From assembly GCA_023078685.1 (NCBI GenBank), contig JALGAS010000007.1:310001-374000 (forward strand): a stretch of 64,000 nucleotides of DNA, given 5' to 3'. The number at the start of each line of letters is the position of its first letter. Position 1 is the stretch's first letter. This stretch comes from Neopestalotiopsis rosae. Its lineage: Eukaryota; Ascomycota; Sordariomycetes; Amphisphaeriales; Sporocadaceae. This document shows, piece after piece, positions 25,635 to 37,967 of this stretch. The notes under the pieces were generated by a model. The model was not told the DNA's origin. It saw nothing but the letters and a program-made list of their open reading frames with translations, and made no database searches. The position numbers and the translations under genes are program-made.

Positions 25635-26267
25635 TTCGACCTTCTCAGTCCCTTTTTTGATAAAGACCGATTGAAATCATTGGGAATCCAGTATTTGCCA
25701 TGTGGTTCTGATGCTATCCTGGCTTGCTCCATGTCAAGTCAATCAACTCAGTATACCTACTCATTCAGGTCAAGATAGTGAACAAAGATGTCCGCAAGCA
25801 GATATCGCAGAACACCTGTCTCAGCCATTGTCGCATTCCTCGTGCAAGTACTTTGATCGCATAAATAGGACGGCATTCTTTGTTCTAGAGGCTAGAGGCT
25901 AACAACGTTCTAGGTCGCCAAATGCTCAAGGGATGACTCTGGAATGTGCTCATTTCCATCCCTGGCAACCCTCATCCAAGCTTCGTGAGAAATGCGCCTT
26001 GTTCAAAACATATTGTCGCATTGGGACTTTCGCAAACGTCTTCCCTCCTTCTAAAATTCTTTTCTTCTCCTTCAGAAGACTGCCCAACTCGCCCGGTCGC
26101 GCGACTCCCTCGCGCATCCACCTAACATCCAATCTCGAGTGGGCGCGCACGTAGAATCCTGTGAACAATACCTACCGGTAGCCATTGCGCGCGATACTAT
26201 TGGAATTCGAACATCGCTGCAGTTCTGAAGCGGTAGGAGAACCCAGATTTCTGGGTGGTTAGCCACC
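25635..26267. promoter_or_regulatory. Shared promoter region of the divergent unknown pair
   Basis: The 633 bp between the two head-to-head start codons contains no supportable coding exon. A CATAAATA element at about 25859-25867 is a possible TATA-like site. The plus-strand start at 26268 has a strong context (GCCACCATG). Divergent genes sharing such a region are often co-regulated, but nothing here proves it. Confidence -1.
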
Positions 26268-29200
26268 ATGACAACAACAGCAAGGCGCACGGCGGCCGAT
26301 GTGCGGGACCAATTACCGAAGGCAGTCTCTTTCCTTCTTCTGGAAAATGACTATCAACCGACTTCATGGCCGAAGATGGTTGAGGCCTACGAGGACCTCT
26401 TCAGAGATGCCGATGTGTACCGGAAAGCAGGAGACCCAGTCTTTGACAAAGCCCTGACGGAGATCTTTGAGGATGCCCAGAGGCTACTGGAGGTGCACAA
26501 GCGGTATTGTGCAAAGGTCAAGGGACCATATAGGTTCACCACCATGCGGACGCCAAGGCTCACGTTTCCGACGCGCCTGGCGCCGTACCCTCGCGACCTG
26601 CCGGACCCGTGCTGCAATGAAGAACCAAGACCACCGCCAACGTACACTTCTCTGATTCCCCGGCCAGACGAGGTCATGGACCCGCCGTTTGCACATGGGC
26701 TCATGTCGTTCAAGGGAGGCCTGGACTGGAGATACTTCTTTAAGCGCCCCGAATCCATGGAAATGCACGAGGACTATATCAAATTTGGCTATCACGCGGC
26801 ACTGTGGGCAAAAGAACCCAACATTTCGGTAAAGCGCTGGAAAAAGGTGCATCCGTGGATGGTGAGACTCAGCAACAAGGAAGGCATAAACATTGCACAA
26901 TATGAAAATATTGTATACGAGAAGTTCATGGCGCAAGAACTACCAGCCTTGGTCAAGTTTGGACGTGACCTCGAAGCTGGTAGAGGACCCGGTTTCAACG
27001 ATGATAAGAGGATCTCCGTTGAGCGCGGCTTCAAGCGCGCACTCATTCAGAAAGTCCTGTCCATCATGAACAATCAGGAAAACAAGGACATCAACACTGC
27101 GTGGAGGCGCGTCGTCTTCCCCAAGAAGCCCCAAAAATTCAAGGACATTCACTTCAGCGGCATCGCCCTGCCTAAGCGGGAAAAGTTTGATCCCGACACG
27201 GGCAAGTTTGAAGTCGACCGGCACAAGGAATACGAGCCGTCGCCTTGGGTCTACTGGTACAATCAGTGGCATAATCAAGCCGAGTACCTCTCGGCCTGGA
27301 GCCGCAAGCAATACAACCAGAAGTACTGGAAAGACTTGAAGCGCACCCACCTACCTGTCAACTATCGCGGCCCGTACACGTTTGACGACAAGTGCGTCTG
27401 GGACAAGCATTGGCTGACCGTGGGCAAGAAGCTGGTGGCTCTCCGGGCAGTGCTAGAGAGACTTGCTCAGACCAATACCCGTCCCATATTGAGGACGTGC
27501 CTTGAGGACATTAATGCGGGTGTGGCAGGAGACCCAATCTCGTACGAAGTGATTCCTCGGCCCGACATTGACCTGTGCATTGGAAAGCACGACAAGTATC
27601 AACTTTTGGACGAGGTGGACATGTCGTGGATGAAGATCTTTTGCCTACCGGGCACGAGCAGGACCCTCTCGGGCCTGACCAAGGACCAGCCCGAGGACCC
27701 CCTCGTCATCATCCTGGATCATCGACTACAAAACTTGATGACCGACGTCCACAACAACCCCTTTTGGGTGACTGACCATAAAAAGGGCGACGACAAGCCG
27801 ACCTACCGCGCAAGACAGATTGCCCTGGAACACTTGCTGCCCATGATCAACCTGGGAGGCAAGGACGTTGCCACTCGAACCTGGGAAAAGGACCTCGTCA
27901 CCGTCTTTAACACACCTCCGAACTTTAAGCCAAACGGTTCAGAGATACCCAACGCATTGTATCAGTTCAACCTCAAGGAGCTAAAGGTATATTGCTCGCA
28001 ACTGGCAGAGATGGGCCGCATTGCGTAAGTTGAACTCTTCGATTTCATCTGCTAAATTTCCATGGCTGACACTCATTATAGATACAAACGGCCAGAAGAC
28101 CCCAAAGAATTCCAGAAGAGTCAGTGGTGGTCAGGCAAGGGCATGCTCTACGGCTACCCGGACCCCAAGTTTGCATCGGCTGGCGGCTTCATTGTCCCTG
28201 TACCGCCTGGGATAGATAAAAGTTCCAACTTTGGTCTCGAGACTAACACGGACTCCATGCTTAATCCAATGAGGTATGCAGAGGAGCGCATCCTCTGGCG
28301 CTACCCAAACCAGGCTGCACTTGAAGCGGAGAACAATAGGGATCGAGACGAGTACGCAGCCCAGATGGTGAAGCGCAACCGAGCTGCGACGACTACCACA
28401 CAGCTCACCGAGGCGCAATGGAAAGACGAGTTCAATCCCGTGAGGCACTGGAAGCAGGACTACGACTTTCCGGCAACCAGCATACATGCCCGGCGCCAGT
28501 GTCCGGCCTGGGAGGATCTCTGCGACTACCGGACCGTCATGAACAAGGATACGGGCTTCTCGACCAAGACGATCCAGTTCCTGCGCAACCTCGCCTACCG
28601 CATGGGCCGCACTATTAGGCTTTACAATGACCTGGTCGTGAGAACTTCGAAGGTATCGGGGCTGAAGCGCAATCATTGCAATACTGCCCTAAAGGAGTGG
28701 AAGAAGCACACCGAGAAGCTTTGGAACGATCCTGCGTCAATCACCAGAGCCTATATCCCGCTCAAACTTGCCTTGCCCAATGAGGTCATCAAGAACGTCG
28801 ACGATGCGCACCCAGAAAAGGATAGCAAAAATGCTACAGAAGTTTTCAGAGCCATCCGCGAAGGCATCATCGAGGACTTGGTCCAAGACCGCGTCATGCT
28901 ATACCCTAGTCGCCGGACTGTCTACACGGACAAATCCTCAGTACTGTTTGAGATGTTTGACAGGGCCAACATTTGGAGTTTTGGGGCCGAGGCTGTCCGA
29001 GAGCGCCAGGCTCCGTACCGGCGAAAGAGATACTTTGACATGCAACGGTGGCCGGTTAACAAGCAGACCAAGGAGACCACCAAGAAGCAAATCACGGAGC
29101 GCCTTGATGAGGATCCCAGCATACAGCCCGTCTCGTCCTTCTGGAAGTATGGCATCAAGGTTGGACCGACCGAAATGGTCCCCGTCAACAGCGACGTGGT

Positions 29201-30697
29201 CACTCGATTGGTCAACCTTATCACGGACCCGGACAAGGCCAAGGTCGCCGGCCAACTCGTGCAGTACCTCTCCAAGGAGATTGTCAAGATCATCGAGAGC
29301 ACCGACAACTTTGGACCCGGCTGGCAGATTCATGTCGCGCCTCCAGGCACCAAGATACAAGCTTCGGGCAAGGACAGCGGTGCTATAATGCCAGGCGCGG
29401 CTTTCAAACCTATTGTACGCATCAAGCAGCAATTCATACCGGGACCTGCAGTATTCCCTATGGGTGATACTCTGCTGCAGCAAGTCAAGATCAGTCAGGA
29501 GCTTGAGAAAAGTAAGTTTCAACTTGCACCTAAGACCGAATACCTAAATGTTCACTTTCGGTGAGAACAATTTACTAATCATGAGTCACAGTCCTGGATC
29601 CCACTTATCAAAAGGGCAACCGCCTTGGTGATATTATCGGCCACATGGCGGATTGGATCACTCCTCCACCGAAACGCATCTCTCTCTTGCCCGACATGGA
29701 CCTCACCAAGATCCCATCATCTGAGGCTCTGGGCCTGAAGCGCAAAGTTCCTACCGCGTTTATGGCTTCGGATGGGCGAGTGCCTAAGCGGCAAATCGTC
29801 CATGGCAGCAGTGGCCCAAGAGCCGCCACAATTGAAGATTCTGACAGCGACGATGTTGAAGAGGAGTGGGACGATGCCGACAAAATCCTCCCCCTTCAGT
29901 TGCGCAGCGGCGGCAACGAGATTGCCAGGACGACCAGAAAGAGCAACGGCACCTTCAAGATCAGCCTCAACCCCGACGTCGAGGACATCATGAGGCTTCG
30001 CGCGGGCGTCCTTGGTAGGAGGTCCCTGAGCAGTTTCGTCGGCGGTCGCGGATCGAGTTCCTGGAAGCGGGCCAGGACGACGGCTCATACGGCACCACGT
30101 CACCCGACCGGGGGGCCTCGAGCGCCCTTGACGGCCGCGGCCCGGGCCCGCCTGAGCGAGGCCAAGGCCAACTTTGATGCCATCTTCCCGCGCGGCTTCT
30201 CGGTGCTGGCCACGAGCGGCAACCGCCTCCTCTGCGCCCTGTACGCCATCATCGGCAGCATGAAGGCGCAGTACCCAGCTCAGACGCCGCCCACAGTCAA
30301 CGAGCTGTATGACCACTTCCTGAACCCCCGGGATCCCGTCATTAAGGCGGCGCACACGGCCACGAGCCTGACCAACCAGAACGAGCTCAGCTCCGACCAG
30401 GCCGCGTCCACGCTGCTCGACTGGTCCCTCAGCCACGGCCGCGTCTACCAGCTCGGTCTGTACGCGCCGGGCACGGACACGCCGCACATGCTGCTGGGCA
30501 TCCCGGCGTCCCACGGCGCCCCGAGCGGCACCGTCTGGATCCAGAGCAACGCCGACCAGGCCGGCATCGACGCCCTCATCGAAGCCGAGCAGCTGGCCAT
30601 TGCCAAGAAGGGCAGCGCGTTGACCGTTGCCGAGATTGAGGCCATCTGGCCCTCCGCTGGCGCCAGCAACCACTTCTCTTCGTTGAGACCCAATTAG
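26268..30697 (+). CDS. Very large uncharacterised protein (1430 aa), possible OTU-like C-terminal domain
   Basis: Three exons, 26268-28024, 28082-29511 and 29592-30697, with introns of 57 and 80 nt, read through in frame. The first roughly 1060 residues are rich in Trp, Tyr, Arg and Lys with many short helical stretches (for example WVYWYNQWHNQAEYLSAW) and match no family I know. Residues 1141-1160 are a highly acidic patch preceded and followed by basic segments, suggesting nuclear or nucleic-acid contact. The last 170 residues have an OTU-protease-like layout: SGNRLLCALYAII around Cys1277, then LLDWSLSHGRVYQLGLY, a GTVWIQSN strand and a terminal NHFSSLRP with His1423. In true OTU enzymes the Cys follows Asp-Gly-x directly; here Arg is at that place, so activity is doubtful. 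The function is unknown. The OTU comparison is my inference and weak; the gene model itself is solid. Confidence -1.
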
Positions 30698-31069
30698 GTA
30701 GTCGGGAAAGACGCAGGTTCGGGAGGTTATGGAGTTTATTTTGTGTACCCAGAGCAACTTTGCATCTTGAGCCAGGTTATACAAGATGAACGAGCGGGAA
30801 CCTCGAGGGGTATTGAGGCGCTCGAATCTTGGAGAAGACGGGTGTGTGTGTGTGCAAACCTTTTGGCATCACGAGCTCGGAGTGCGTGCATGTTTAAGAA
30901 CTGCAGCCTGCTTTGCATCAAAACAGATATTCATCCTTCATTTTTTCTTTGTCAGCCGTTTTGGGAGAAATATTCTTGGACAGGTAGTCATAGTTAATCA
31001 AAAAATTTCTAAAACACCATGAACGAGATATTGGGTCAAGCCACTCCTTGAATAGCCCATCTAGTCCCT
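30698..31069. other. Convergent intergenic region
   Basis: The 372 bp between the stop of the 1430-aa gene and the stop of the minus-strand oxidoreductase gene should hold both transcript ends. It contains a short GT repeat near 30840 and T-rich stretches, and no gene. Confidence -1.
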
Positions 31070-32298
31070 TTACACCATCTTGATCACAAGACAACCAATG
31101 CCGCCTTTGCCCCTATATACGTATTCGCACTCTTGTCTCAGAACATCGAGGTCGCTCAGAGGCACGACTCTCATGACACACTTGACCTTCCCTTGAGCAA
31201 TGGCGTCGGCCGTCTTCTCCACTACGTCCGGCTTCTCCATACTACCGGACACATGGTCGAGCAAGATGTTGGTGCCCCGGAGCATCCAGAACTGGTACCA
31301 CAGATTGACCAAGTCGGCCGCCCAGCCCATCCAAAACGGCAGCGGATCAAAGAGCAGCTTGAATATCCGCGAGGGAAACACGCTGGCCACCGACACGATG
31401 ACGCCCGTGTCGGGGTCGAGGAGCGGCACCAGGCTCGCGAGCGCGCTCAGCTGCGTGTTGTAGGCGAAATCGACAGAGCCCGCCGGCACAGCATCAGCCA
31501 GGCCGCGCGGCGTCTTCGCCGTGTAGTCCACCACCTGGTCCACGATCCCGGGGCCGAGCCGCTCCTCGACCAGGGGCAGCTTGGCCGTCGACGCCGTCGT
31601 GATGATGCGCCCGGCCCCGTACACGTTGCGCAGCAGCTGCAAGGCGACGTGGCCCGTGGCGCTCAGCGCGCCGGGGACCAGCACCGTGGCGCCCTCGAGA
31701 GATGAAGAAGAACCACCGTTGCTTTTGCCGCTTTTGCCGCCAGAGCGCTCCCGGAGGTGCGCCGCGCCGAGCTCCAGGGACTCGACGGCCGTTAGGGTGT
31801 TGCCCAGCAGGCCCGCGGCCTCCTCGAACGAGACGGCCGCCGGCTTGGGCAGCCAGTAGCGCTCGCGTCCCACGCAGTACTCGGAGCAGTAGCCCGGGGG
31901 CGGCGCGACGGCCAGCGGCCGGCTCATGGCGCCGCCGTAGACCGGGTCGCCGGGCCTGAACTTTGTGACGGCGGACCCGGTGGCGACTACGACGCCGGCA
32001 CATGCGATGCCCAGTTTGATGGGGTACCTGAGATATTTTCACTGGTGTGAGGATTTTTTCGGTTACATCATGGGTTGGGAAATTGATTGTTCCTGGCTTA
32101 CTTGTTCTTGAGCAGGAAATTCAGTGTCCCAGCAGCGATGAGTGAATCGCCTGTGATGAAACCCGCCGCCTGAACTTTGATGAGCATCTCATCGGCTTTC
32201 TGCATTACAGGTAGTGGCAGATTGACAACCTCGTAATCCTTGGGCTCGCACGCCTTGGGCGCTACGAGAGAGCGCATGGTGGTGGGCAGTTTAGCCAT
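31070..32298 (-). CDS. MDR-superfamily NAD(P)H-dependent oxidoreductase, quinone-reductase/zeta-crystallin type
   Basis: Two exons, 32298-32102 and 32027-31070, with a 74-nt intron, encode 384 aa. The N-terminal GroES-like half includes EMLIKVQAAGFITGD, KYPIKLGIACAGVVV and KFRPGDPVYGG. The cofactor-binding half has ATVLVPGALSATGHVALQLL in the place of the Rossmann nucleotide loop and a hydrophobic C-terminal half typical of the family. The Cys/His zinc ligands of alcohol dehydrogenases are absent, so it is a zinc-independent member that reduces quinones or alpha,beta-unsaturated carbonyls with NAD(P)H. A Gly/Ser-rich insert (around residues 165-180) in a surface loop is unusual. No targeting signal is apparent. 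The substrate cannot be read from sequence. Its neighbours (MFS transporter, unknown pair) do not form a recognisable pathway with it. Confidence -1.
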
Positions 32299-33144
32299 TG
32301 TTGACTTGAGGTGTCTTTGAAGGTAGCAACGCAGATAAATGAGGTTGCTTGGACTATGTATGATTTCGTGGAAATGGTTGGGTTATATCCCTACCTGTAA
32401 ACGAGACGTGATCAGGAAATAGAAATGGACACTCTCACAGCATGGCCCGGACTATATACACAGATTTCCCCGACACCGAATATGCTTATGGCTTTCAGGA
32501 AGGCATCGGGGCTCCGAACCCAAACATAAGTCCATCATGGGTGTATTTCATGGATTGAGAACCAAAAACGTAGCGAGTTTGTATGGATTTCACTGCAATA
32601 AGCAGCCCTTCTTGAAGGTGCCTCGTGTATGACGGATGAATATCGGAGACTTTGCCCTCGGAGACTTTGGAATCCTTGGGTCAGGCATAACCCTCCGACA
32701 GTCTTCGGTTAATTTCACGCAGGCAGAGAATTGACGTACGCTATCAACCATTACAGCATGCGGAATCGCGAAAAAAATGATAATTGAAATTAGTTTTCAT
32801 ATAGCTCAACTACATAAATCAAGACCTTTCCAATAATGCAAAAGTGTATCATCAATCAATCTATAGTCATTTCCACGTCCCGGATACCACTGCGAGCTCA
32901 AGCCGTAGTGAGTCCATACATTAAATGGTTTCAATCGCAAAAGGCTCAAAATCATGTGCACGAAGTATAGCATTGGTCAGTGTCAAGCAACCCGTGGACA
33001 AATGCGCAATAACGCCCCCACAATGCAGGCAAAAAAGAAGCATGGCCGATCGTGCTGGCCACTGATCATATCCCCTGCGTACCGTCAATCTTTAATGGTG
33101 AATGTGCGAGCTGAGAGCATCTCAACAAACTTAGGAGGTGTCGC
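32299..33144. other. Intergenic between two minus-strand genes
   Basis: About 850 bp downstream of the MFS gene and upstream of the oxidoreductase gene. Apart from the TATATAG element I see no gene, RNA or repeat. Confidence -1.
32452..32458 (-). promoter_or_regulatory. TATA-like element upstream of the oxidoreductase
   Basis: On the reverse strand the sequence reads TATATAG about 155 bp upstream of the ATG at 32298. Its position and orientation fit a core promoter, but no transcription start is known. Confidence -1.
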
Positions 33145-35491
33145 TCAGTTCTTGAAGGATCCGTAGCTCGGCCCAGAGTTCTTCGATATGCTGGCCTGTC
33201 TCGTCATACCGGCGTAGTCCATGCCGCTGTTGCTTCGCATGCTTCCTACGAGGGGCAAGTCATCATGGCCCGTCGGATCATGAATGACCGAGTCATCCTC
33301 TCGAGCATTCAACTGGTCTGCGCCGTCGGCAAAGACAATGGCCCGTGATCTGGACGCTTCGGGACTGGTGACGCGGTTGCTGTCCTCGATGACGGTCTCT
33401 TCGCTATCGGCATCCGAGTCGTCGGCTGCGGACGCTGGAGCAGCAGCAGAAGGTGCCTCGCCCTCCTCGATCCACCAAGCCGGAATCGCTCCAATCGCCG
33501 CAATCACAGCAAGGAGCCACCACGGAATGGCAATGATGCCGTGTCTCACGCCCCAAGTAAAGGCACTTCCGGCCAACGCCGGTCCCGAGGCACGGCCCAA
33601 AGCACTAAAAGTTGTGGCGAACCCGTTCAGAGTACCGAGAATGTTCAGGCTCGTCGCACTGTTTGTGAGCAAGATGGTGGTACATGGGAAGCCAATAATG
33701 ACGCAGCAGGCCTTTACAGACATGACTGCCATTAGCACAGCTATACGGGTAGTATCATCCTCGACCAGAGTTGTGAACGGTGTCACAATGTACACAAGTG
33801 GGAAAGTGATGGCGCAAGCCTTGAAGCAGTTCAAAACGCCAAAGTAAGAGCACAGAGGTGGGAAAAGTAGGAACTATCATGGTGGTTAGTAATGATCATC
33901 GCTGCAAGTCTTGAATAGATGCTTACCTGAATTAAACCACAAACAAGTCCGTAAATGGTAAAAATGGTTCCGATACTCCCAGAGCTCATGCCAAAACCTC
34001 CAGTAAATACGAATGGGAGTTGAAAATTTGCCGGGTCATGTTCGTCGCGAGGGTAGTTGAGAAAGACGGGAAGAATTTGGTCGTAGGCGACTGAATGGAG
34101 AGCCAAAAAGGTGTACGAAATCAAGTTAATGACGGACTGTCGTGAAAAGACCGAACGGTACGATGGTGGTGCCGGAGCAACGTGCTTTACAGCTGATTTC
34201 GAACTGGCTTGCCGCGATACATCTGAACGTAATAAGGGAGCCGAGGCCTCATCGTCCTGGAATGAGTAGCGTCTCGTCCGCGTTGGCTGTCCTCCTGGGA
34301 GTGCTGCTTTGAGCCGCTCACCGAGCACCAGACCCCAGTCCCTGGAGTCTCGTTTACTTGCCAATGTCTCTTTGAGGAAAAGAGTACCGGTTGTGACGGA
34401 GACAAGGAAAATAATGGATCCTAGTATGTTGGGCAGAGCAAAGGGATAAGCCTTGAAGAATTCACTGTTGCCAAAGATCGAAGGGAATCGCTCGGCGGGC
34501 TTGGCAAAGAAACCGCCAAACGCGGGACCGAAGATGGATCCTATACTCCAGACCAAGGGCATAATGGAAAATGCCCTGGGCTGAAGTTCCTTTTCTGGCA
34601 CCATCTCAGCTACCATGGTCCTGATAATTCCAACTGCATCCAAGTCAGCCCTTGACATCTCCAGATCAAACCAGAATACCAACCATTTCCATTACTTGCT
34701 CCTTGGATTGCTCGGACGGTTATGGCCATGGCAAGACTCGTTGAGCAGCCCCAAACGAGAAAGCAAGTCATGGTACAAAGCAGCCCGATCATGATGACGG
34801 GTTTTCTTCCGACCTTGTCCGAGGCCCGTCCCCAAGGAACAGCAGTCAAGCTTTGGGCAAGCGAAAAAACGGCGCTCGTAGCACCAGCCCATTTTGCAAC
34901 TTCCTTCTTCTCGACGCCAAAACTGGCGATCATCTCGGGTAGGTAAGGGAAAACCGAGGTCAGAGCCAATGGTTCAGCGAAACGTGCCACAGCTGGACTT
35001 TATGTTAGCATGATTGCCATGAAGATTGAGAGTACCTCGATATTATTTTGATTCATCTTTCCATGTAGATGATCGTGCTATTGTGGCTCTCTTGCCGCAT
35101 CTAGTCGAATCCCTATGCTGTGTCTTATGAGAGTGCGTCATATTGCCACAGTCACATTGGCTCAAGCAGTGAATAGCAAAATGCAAACTTGCACATGTAT
35201 ACATGGGATGACCAGATGAGTGCTCAAATAAGAGGGAAAACTGTATAGCAAAATATATATTGGAACAACTAGGACCGAGTGGGTGACTGGAGTTGACTTC
35301 TGAAGCTCATCCTGGATATCGATGCCACTGCCGTTCTCTGTGGGCTTCAAAGAGCACGCGACAGCCGATTGCAAAGACCAGAATCATTTTCTCATGTGTG
35401 TAGAAAGTTGCATAGGGAATGTTGCAAATTACTTACCCAGAATGGCCAGCTGCTTTGTTGGCAGCTTGGGCCGTTTATCTTCGGGATCCAT
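33145..35491 (-). CDS. MFS transporter, TetA/ZIF-like DHA1 group, about 12 TM
   Basis: Four exons, 35491-35437, 34992-34684, 34633-33927 and 33873-33145, join to 599 aa. The first intron is 444 nt, long for this genome; the other two are 50 and 53 nt. The joined N-terminus reads TKQLAILAVARFAEPLALTSVFPYLPEM, a start shared by fungal proteins related to bacterial TetA and plant zinc-induced facilitators. Major facilitator motif A appears as GRASDKVGRKPV between TM2 and TM3. Hydrophobic segments fit 12 passes with a long cytosolic loop in the middle (RTRRYSFQDDEASAPLL region). The last 115 residues are an acidic, Ser-rich cytosolic tail with likely phosphorylation sites. It should be a proton-coupled exporter or vacuolar transporter; substrate is unknown. 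Confidence -1.
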
Positions 35492-37750
35492 GTTGACGGC
35501 GAGTCGAAGCCAACGGGTGATTGCAGATGGGGCACACTACTGCGGTATGTGTTGTGTAGTTGTTGTGCGAGCCAAGCACGTTTATCCTAGACTGGGTATT
35601 CCGTAGATCGTGCACAAACGGACAAGAATTATAACAACTTGGGTATCTCGAACGGATATTTCATGACATTCAAGCAAAAGTGTTGACTTTGTAGGGCAAT
35701 ATCATCCAATCAAGGAAACAAGACGAACTTGCGAAGGACTTTTAGTAAACAACTCAAAGAGAAGAATGAAGAAAAAAAAGTGAGGGCAAGAGAGAGGAAA
35801 TAGCAAGCGGTTTCCGACCGACTTTCCGTTACGGTCAAATAATAATGGGTCCCGGTTGTATGGGCACCGGTCCATGGTCTGCATACAAGGGCAGTCTAGA
35901 CCCGAAAATTGTTGCAGGTCGATCTTTTAACAAAACTGCAAAAGCCGCGGCGCTCGACTCTCATTCGTTGGGCACGAGACACTCACTTGTTTGGGTAAGC
36001 AGCCTGGCAGGCACAGGGAGCTTTGATGAGTGTGGTGGGCCATTTCCATCGTTTGTGGGTGGCAGAGTTTTCCTACAATATGGCCACTGCATTTCCGGAG
36101 CGTGGGTCAGTCAGTCAACGGAGCAGGAGCCGAGCGTATCTCGCTTACATGTAATATTATCATGCAGTCCCGCCTAACTTACATGCTCTGTATGTTGGAT
36201 TATTGACTATATTATTTTTTCAAAGTCTTGGATTAGTTGTGACGATTTTGCTGTTTAAACAAACTTCTCTTTGTTCCGGGAAAAGCAAATCGAGATTACG
36301 GCGAGGCTCGTGTACAGCTGCGCATGGGGGCTAACCGTTCAAGGGCTGAGTGAGCTTTTTGGCGTTGGTCGTCTTTGCCTGGTGCCCGAGGTCCGCTGTC
36401 GGAACAGTGACTCTTGACTCCTTGTTGATGAGCACCGAATAGAGCCTCGCACGCAGCAGTAGGCCGCCGATAGTGCGCCAACTGTATTAACATGGTTATT
36501 AGAGATAGCGAAAAAGTAACGATGCCGGCCGAGAACGAATGCAAATAATATGACAGGCCTCCGTTACCCATGATGACACCGGAAGTCACAAGGTCGGGGA
36601 TTCAGTGAGGCGGAGGATCAAGTGGTCTCCATGGTCCACTTTTACCCTGACTTTGCACCTCATATGATTGGGTGCGGATCTGGCACCCCGCATTGCCTGC
36701 AGTTCCAATGCCAGTGCCTGCAATGCAGCACAGCACCTCCCCTACACTACACCAAAACTCCGCTGCAATGCGCGCTCAAAGGGCGCTTGGTTCGCAGCAC
36801 TTATGTACAAACCACATTACTGTACAATATGTGCGTACTGTAGTGGTTGTCATGTCAACTCTTGTGACATATAAGATTTAAAGTATCCAAGAAAAGGCGC
36901 CAAGACGACGATCATTTCATTTTCAGACTTTCTGTGGTGAGTTGCTGCTGGTTGCTGGCTGACATATGATATGCCCAACATATTGTAACGGATGAGATAT
37001 TGTCTGCTCTTGGCCGACATGCGAGTCTTTTAGTGCCCACTATCTGAACGACGTGTTATTCCATACATCACTTGATACATATGTATTGTCATTTGCGATG
37101 AAGCGTCATGTAAAACATAAAAGAAGTGTCCGCACAAGTAGCTACTACTCTTGTATGGTAGATATCATTGAACAACACATATGTACAGAGGTATACCATA
37201 GTGGCCATTATCGCGGATGCTGGCCAAGATTCAATAGATGCAAGGAATTAGTACAATTCCATTTGCATTAATATTCTCGCTTGTAGTATATTGTTTTGTC
37301 TGATATTCCAAGCTGAGGATTCTAACACACGTCTTGACTCTTTTGATCTTCTCAAATTTAAATGGTCCACATTGCGTCTTCGGTGGAAGCAATGGCGTTT
37401 GTGCTGCAAATTCCCACATTACCCCAGTGTCGGATCTGGCAGGTCGCAGGGTCGGTGCGAGGAATGGCCCGAGCTTCTTGCCTCAATCGTCATCGGCGGC
37501 ACCAACCGATTGTATGTAGATTCAACGGTACCTAGCGGAAACTTCCATTTCAACCACTATACGATACCTAGCTCTTCATTGCAGAAGACGACCATAAGCC
37601 TGCCTAGGGCTGTATATCAACTGGCGCTGATGATATCCTCTTGACTTTTAGACGCCTGCACCTGAGCCGAAGCCGTGTACCGCGACGGACCACCGCCGAC
37701 AAGGACTATCCGTACCCCGGTCGTTGACGGATTTCGTCGGACCCTGGTGG

Positions 37751-37766
37751 CCAATGATAAGCCAAT
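37751..37766. promoter_or_regulatory. CCAAT-TGATAAG-CCAAT composite cluster
   Basis: Two CCAAT boxes (37751-37755 and 37762-37766) flank a TGATAAG GATA-factor core within 16 bp, about 205 bp upstream of the M28 peptidase start. CCAAT is bound by the fungal HAP/CBC complex and GATA cores by nitrogen regulators such as AreA/NIT2. Further GATA cores lie at 37925-37931 and near 37935. Use in vivo is inferred. Confidence -1.
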
Positions 37767-37904
37767 TAGTCCCGCTTCAGCACGGCAAGGCAACACGAAA
37801 CGACATCACCACACAGCGGCGATTTCAGACCTTTACTTTATCTCCCTCATCTCAAATTCAGGACCACTTGCGCCCTTGTTGAAGTCATCATCACCTGCCA
37901 ACCT

Positions 37905-37916
37905 CATATATATACA
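37905..37916 (+). promoter_or_regulatory. TATA box of the M28 peptidase gene
   Basis: CATATATATACA lies about 52 bp upstream of the ATG at 37968, on the coding strand. This is a good core promoter candidate and implies a short leader. Confidence -1.
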
Positions 37917-37967
37917 TAGTTGGCAGATAAGATTGATAACATCTGAAGCAAGCCGGCGTCGACCATC

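Larger units (their letters stand above)
35492..37967. other. Divergent intergenic region, about 2.5 kb
   Basis: It separates the minus-strand MFS gene from the plus-strand M28 peptidase gene and so contains both promoters. No exon is supported; frames such as 37291-37644 lack any protein-like feature. The only clear elements are near the M28 start: a CCAAT-GATA-CCAAT cluster and a TATA box. Confidence -1.

Noticed and set aside
29717..30784. Minus-strand frame of 355 codons opposite the 1430-aa gene
   Set aside because: Antisense to a coherent exon, repetitive Val/Gly/Arg composition and no domain.
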